Source: Sinanaerobacter chloroacetimidivorans
GTDB taxonomy: Bacteria > Bacillota > Clostridia > Peptostreptococcales > Anaerovoracaceae
Assembly (NCBI RefSeq): GCF_018128545.1
Contig: NZ_JAGSND010000002.1
Coordinates: 271,325 to 335,324 of the forward strand
Direction: 5' to 3'
Length of the DNA: 64,000 bases
The translations under genes and the position numbers were made by a program. The notes under the pieces are model-generated. The model did not search any database. It had not been told where the DNA came from and saw only the letters and a list, made by a program, of their open reading frames with translations. This document shows, piece by piece, positions 62,965 through 64,000 of this stretch. The first letter of the stretch is position 1. Each line of letters begins with the position of its first letter.

Positions 62965-63036
62965 TCGCCCAATTTGCGAAGCAAATTGCCGGCGAACTTA
63001 TGCAAGGAAATCACAAATCTTCGATTTGTAGATTTC
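62965..63036 (-). repeat. Composite two-hairpin element, copy 3 (leader of the binding-protein gene)
   Basis: Hairpin B: TCGCC + CAATTTGC (62965-62977), GAA, GCAAATTG (62981-62988), 2-base bulge, GGCGA (62991-62995). Hairpin A: GAAATC + ACAAATC (63007-63019), TTC, GATTTGT (63023-63029), bulged A (63030), GATTTC (63031-63036). The element is within the leader of the binding-protein gene, between promoter and start codon. Confidence 0.85.
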
Positions 63037-63080
63037 TACTGCTTTATGTAGTCTCATTGGGAAACTTTATTATATGTATA

Positions 63081-63109
63081 ATTATACATTATTTAAAATA
63101 TTTATGCAA
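63081..63109 (-). promoter_or_regulatory. Sigma-A promoter of the amino acid importer operon
   Basis: On the minus strand TTGCAT (63109-63104), 17 bases, TATAAT (63086-63081). Start point near 63074, giving a leader of about 140 bases that contains both hairpins. Confidence 0.8.
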
Positions 63110-63238
63110 TACTTTTTTATAATGAAAAAAAGAAAACTTTAAAAGAATTATAAAACGCATGACTCTCCGTTTTCTTTCTTTCAAGTTTTCTTCTTTCATG
63201 TTTTCTTTATCGTTGGTTTTTCTATTTATTTATGAATC

Positions 63239-63895
63239 TTATTCCATTTCATAATTGCCTTCCATCGCAAAGACTGTTTCTTCACAGATATTGGTGGCAT
63301 AGTCTGCAATTCTCTCAAGGTGCGCTGCAATGAACAGAAACATAACGCTCTGATTCGCCTTTTTAGCATCTTGATCAACGATACCCATCAGTTCATCATA
63401 GATGTTTCTGAAAAGTTCATCTACTTCTTCATCCGCTTTCCAGACCTTTCTGGCAAGCCTGAGATCCTTGTTAACAAAAGCATCAATGGCATTCTTCACC
63501 ATTCTGGCGGACATATCCGCCATTCTGGGGATATCCACCAGCTCTTTGATGTAGGTTTCGTTTTCAAAACGCAGCGTATATTTTGCAATATCCTCGCAGT
63601 GATCCCCGATTCTTTCCAGATCACGTACCATCTGCATAATGGAAATCATATAGCGTAAATCCCCTGCAAGGGGCTGCTGTGTTGCAAGAAATTTTAAACA
63701 CTTATCTTTAATTTTATCTTCCAAATCATCGATTCCTTCATCCCCGTCAATGATTTGCCTGGCCAGATCGGAATTCTTTTCCGCCAGAGACTTGATTGCA
63801 TTTCGTATGGTTTCTTCAACCAAGTTGGTCATATCCAACAATTCATTTGTTATGACAGATATTTCATGATCCATTTGCGGTCTTGCTGCCATCAT
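63239..63895 (-). CDS. phoU: Phosphate transport system regulator PhoU
   Basis: 218 residues of two repeated three-helix units. The phrase [30 protein letters not shown] opens the first, and [51 protein letters not shown] carries the metal-binding ExxD/DLERIGDH cluster; the second unit has [13 protein letters not shown]. PhoU couples the PstSCAB transporter to the PhoR sensor. Its first ATG (63893-63895) overlaps the stop of pstB by 4 bases (ATGA); the next ATG (63890-63892) is also possible. Confidence 0.95.
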   Translation of the reverse strand: MMAARPQMDHEISVITNELLDMTNLVEETIRNAIKSLAEKNSDLARQIIDGDEGIDDLEDKIKDKCLKFLATQQPLAGDLRYMISIMQMVRDLERIGDHCEDIAKYTLRFENETYIKELVDIPRMADMSARMVKNAIDAFVNKDLRLARKVWKADEEVDELFRNIYDELMGIVDQDAKKANQSVMFLFIAAHLERIADYATNICEETVFAMEGNYEME

Positions 63896-64000
63896 CCAAA
63901 CCTCCCCGTAATATAATCTTCTGTTTTCTTGTCACTTGGATTCGAAAAAATAACTTCTGTTTTGTCCGTCTCGATTACCTTGCCGCTTAAAAAGAAAGAG
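63892..64000 (-). CDS. pstB: Phosphate ABC transporter ATP-binding protein PstB, C-terminal part
   Basis: The last 35 codons of a gene that enters from the right edge. The tail reads [20 protein letters not shown] followed by [13 protein letters not shown] before TGA, the standard C-terminus of PstB (GxxVE... [19 protein letters not shown]). Linked to phoU by a 4-base overlap, so the pst-phoU operon lies to the right of the window. Confidence 0.92.
   Translation of the reverse strand, partial: SFFLSGKVIETDKTEVIFSNPSDKKTEDYITGRFG

Overview
The window looks like a chromosomal segment of an anaerobic, low-to-moderate GC Gram-positive bacterium of the Clostridia. Support: strong AGGAGG-type ribosome binding sites before nearly every gene, sigma-A promoters of TTGACA-17-TATAAT type, a tig-clpP-clpX-lon-engB housekeeping run, rubrerythrin, sigma-54 activators with PAS/GAF sensors, AbgB-type amidohydrolases, PduL used outside a microcompartment locus, and AmmeMemoRadiSam genes. 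I saw no rRNA, tRNA, CRISPR array, intact insertion sequence or prophage. The species cannot be fixed from sequence reading alone.

Layout. 1-7.3 kb: end of an ABC-2 type exporter, a TfoX C-terminal-like protein, a two-gene operon of unknown function (DUF6323/DUF6179-like), a DtxR-type metal regulator, a short MGMT protein, a DUF438/hemerythrin/PAS protein, and a MarR regulator with an uncharacterised partner. 7.3-15.5 kb (minus strand): HAD phosphatase, the complete AmmeMemoRadiSam trio, a PAS-GGDEF-HD-GYP protein, an MBL hydrolase and aldose 1-epimerase. 15.6-26.0 kb (minus strand): one long catabolic operon that reads as inositol uptake and breakdown by the Thermotoga-type route (IolO, IolM, IolN, an extra zinc dehydrogenase, IolI, a three-part sugar ABC importer, IolG), with a divergent XRE-cupin regulator at 26.5 kb.

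27.2-32.3 kb: a MerR regulator fused to a zinc ribbon and a degenerate methyltransferase-like domain, a hairpin-rich intergenic region, a dihydropyrimidinase/carbamoylase pair, and the wreck of a metallophosphoesterase gene. 32.3-38.7 kb: YchF, Lgt, a MacA/MacB-type export operon, a repeat-bearing intergenic element, and a flavin-binding-type protein divergent from an HxlR regulator. 39-48.6 kb (minus strand): tig, clpP, clpX, lon, engB, DUF1232, hpt, pduL, deoC, plus a CYTH protein upstream of tig. 48.8-58.2 kb: rubrerythrin, a class-III aminotransferase, and a sigma-54 controlled block (two activators, a Na+/solute symporter, an AbgB-like amidohydrolase with a canonical -24/-12 promoter). 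58.2-64 kb: uridine kinase, a beta-CASP MBL protein, a polar amino acid ABC importer, PhoU and the end of PstB.

The most unusual signals are a dispersed two-hairpin element (complete or partial at about 25.1, 40.2, 62.0 and 63.0 kb) whose paired positions covary between copies, the inositol operon with both IolO and IolI, the MerR-zinc ribbon-methyltransferase-like fusion, and several symmetric DNA elements at control regions. All family assignments come from reading motifs; no database search was run.
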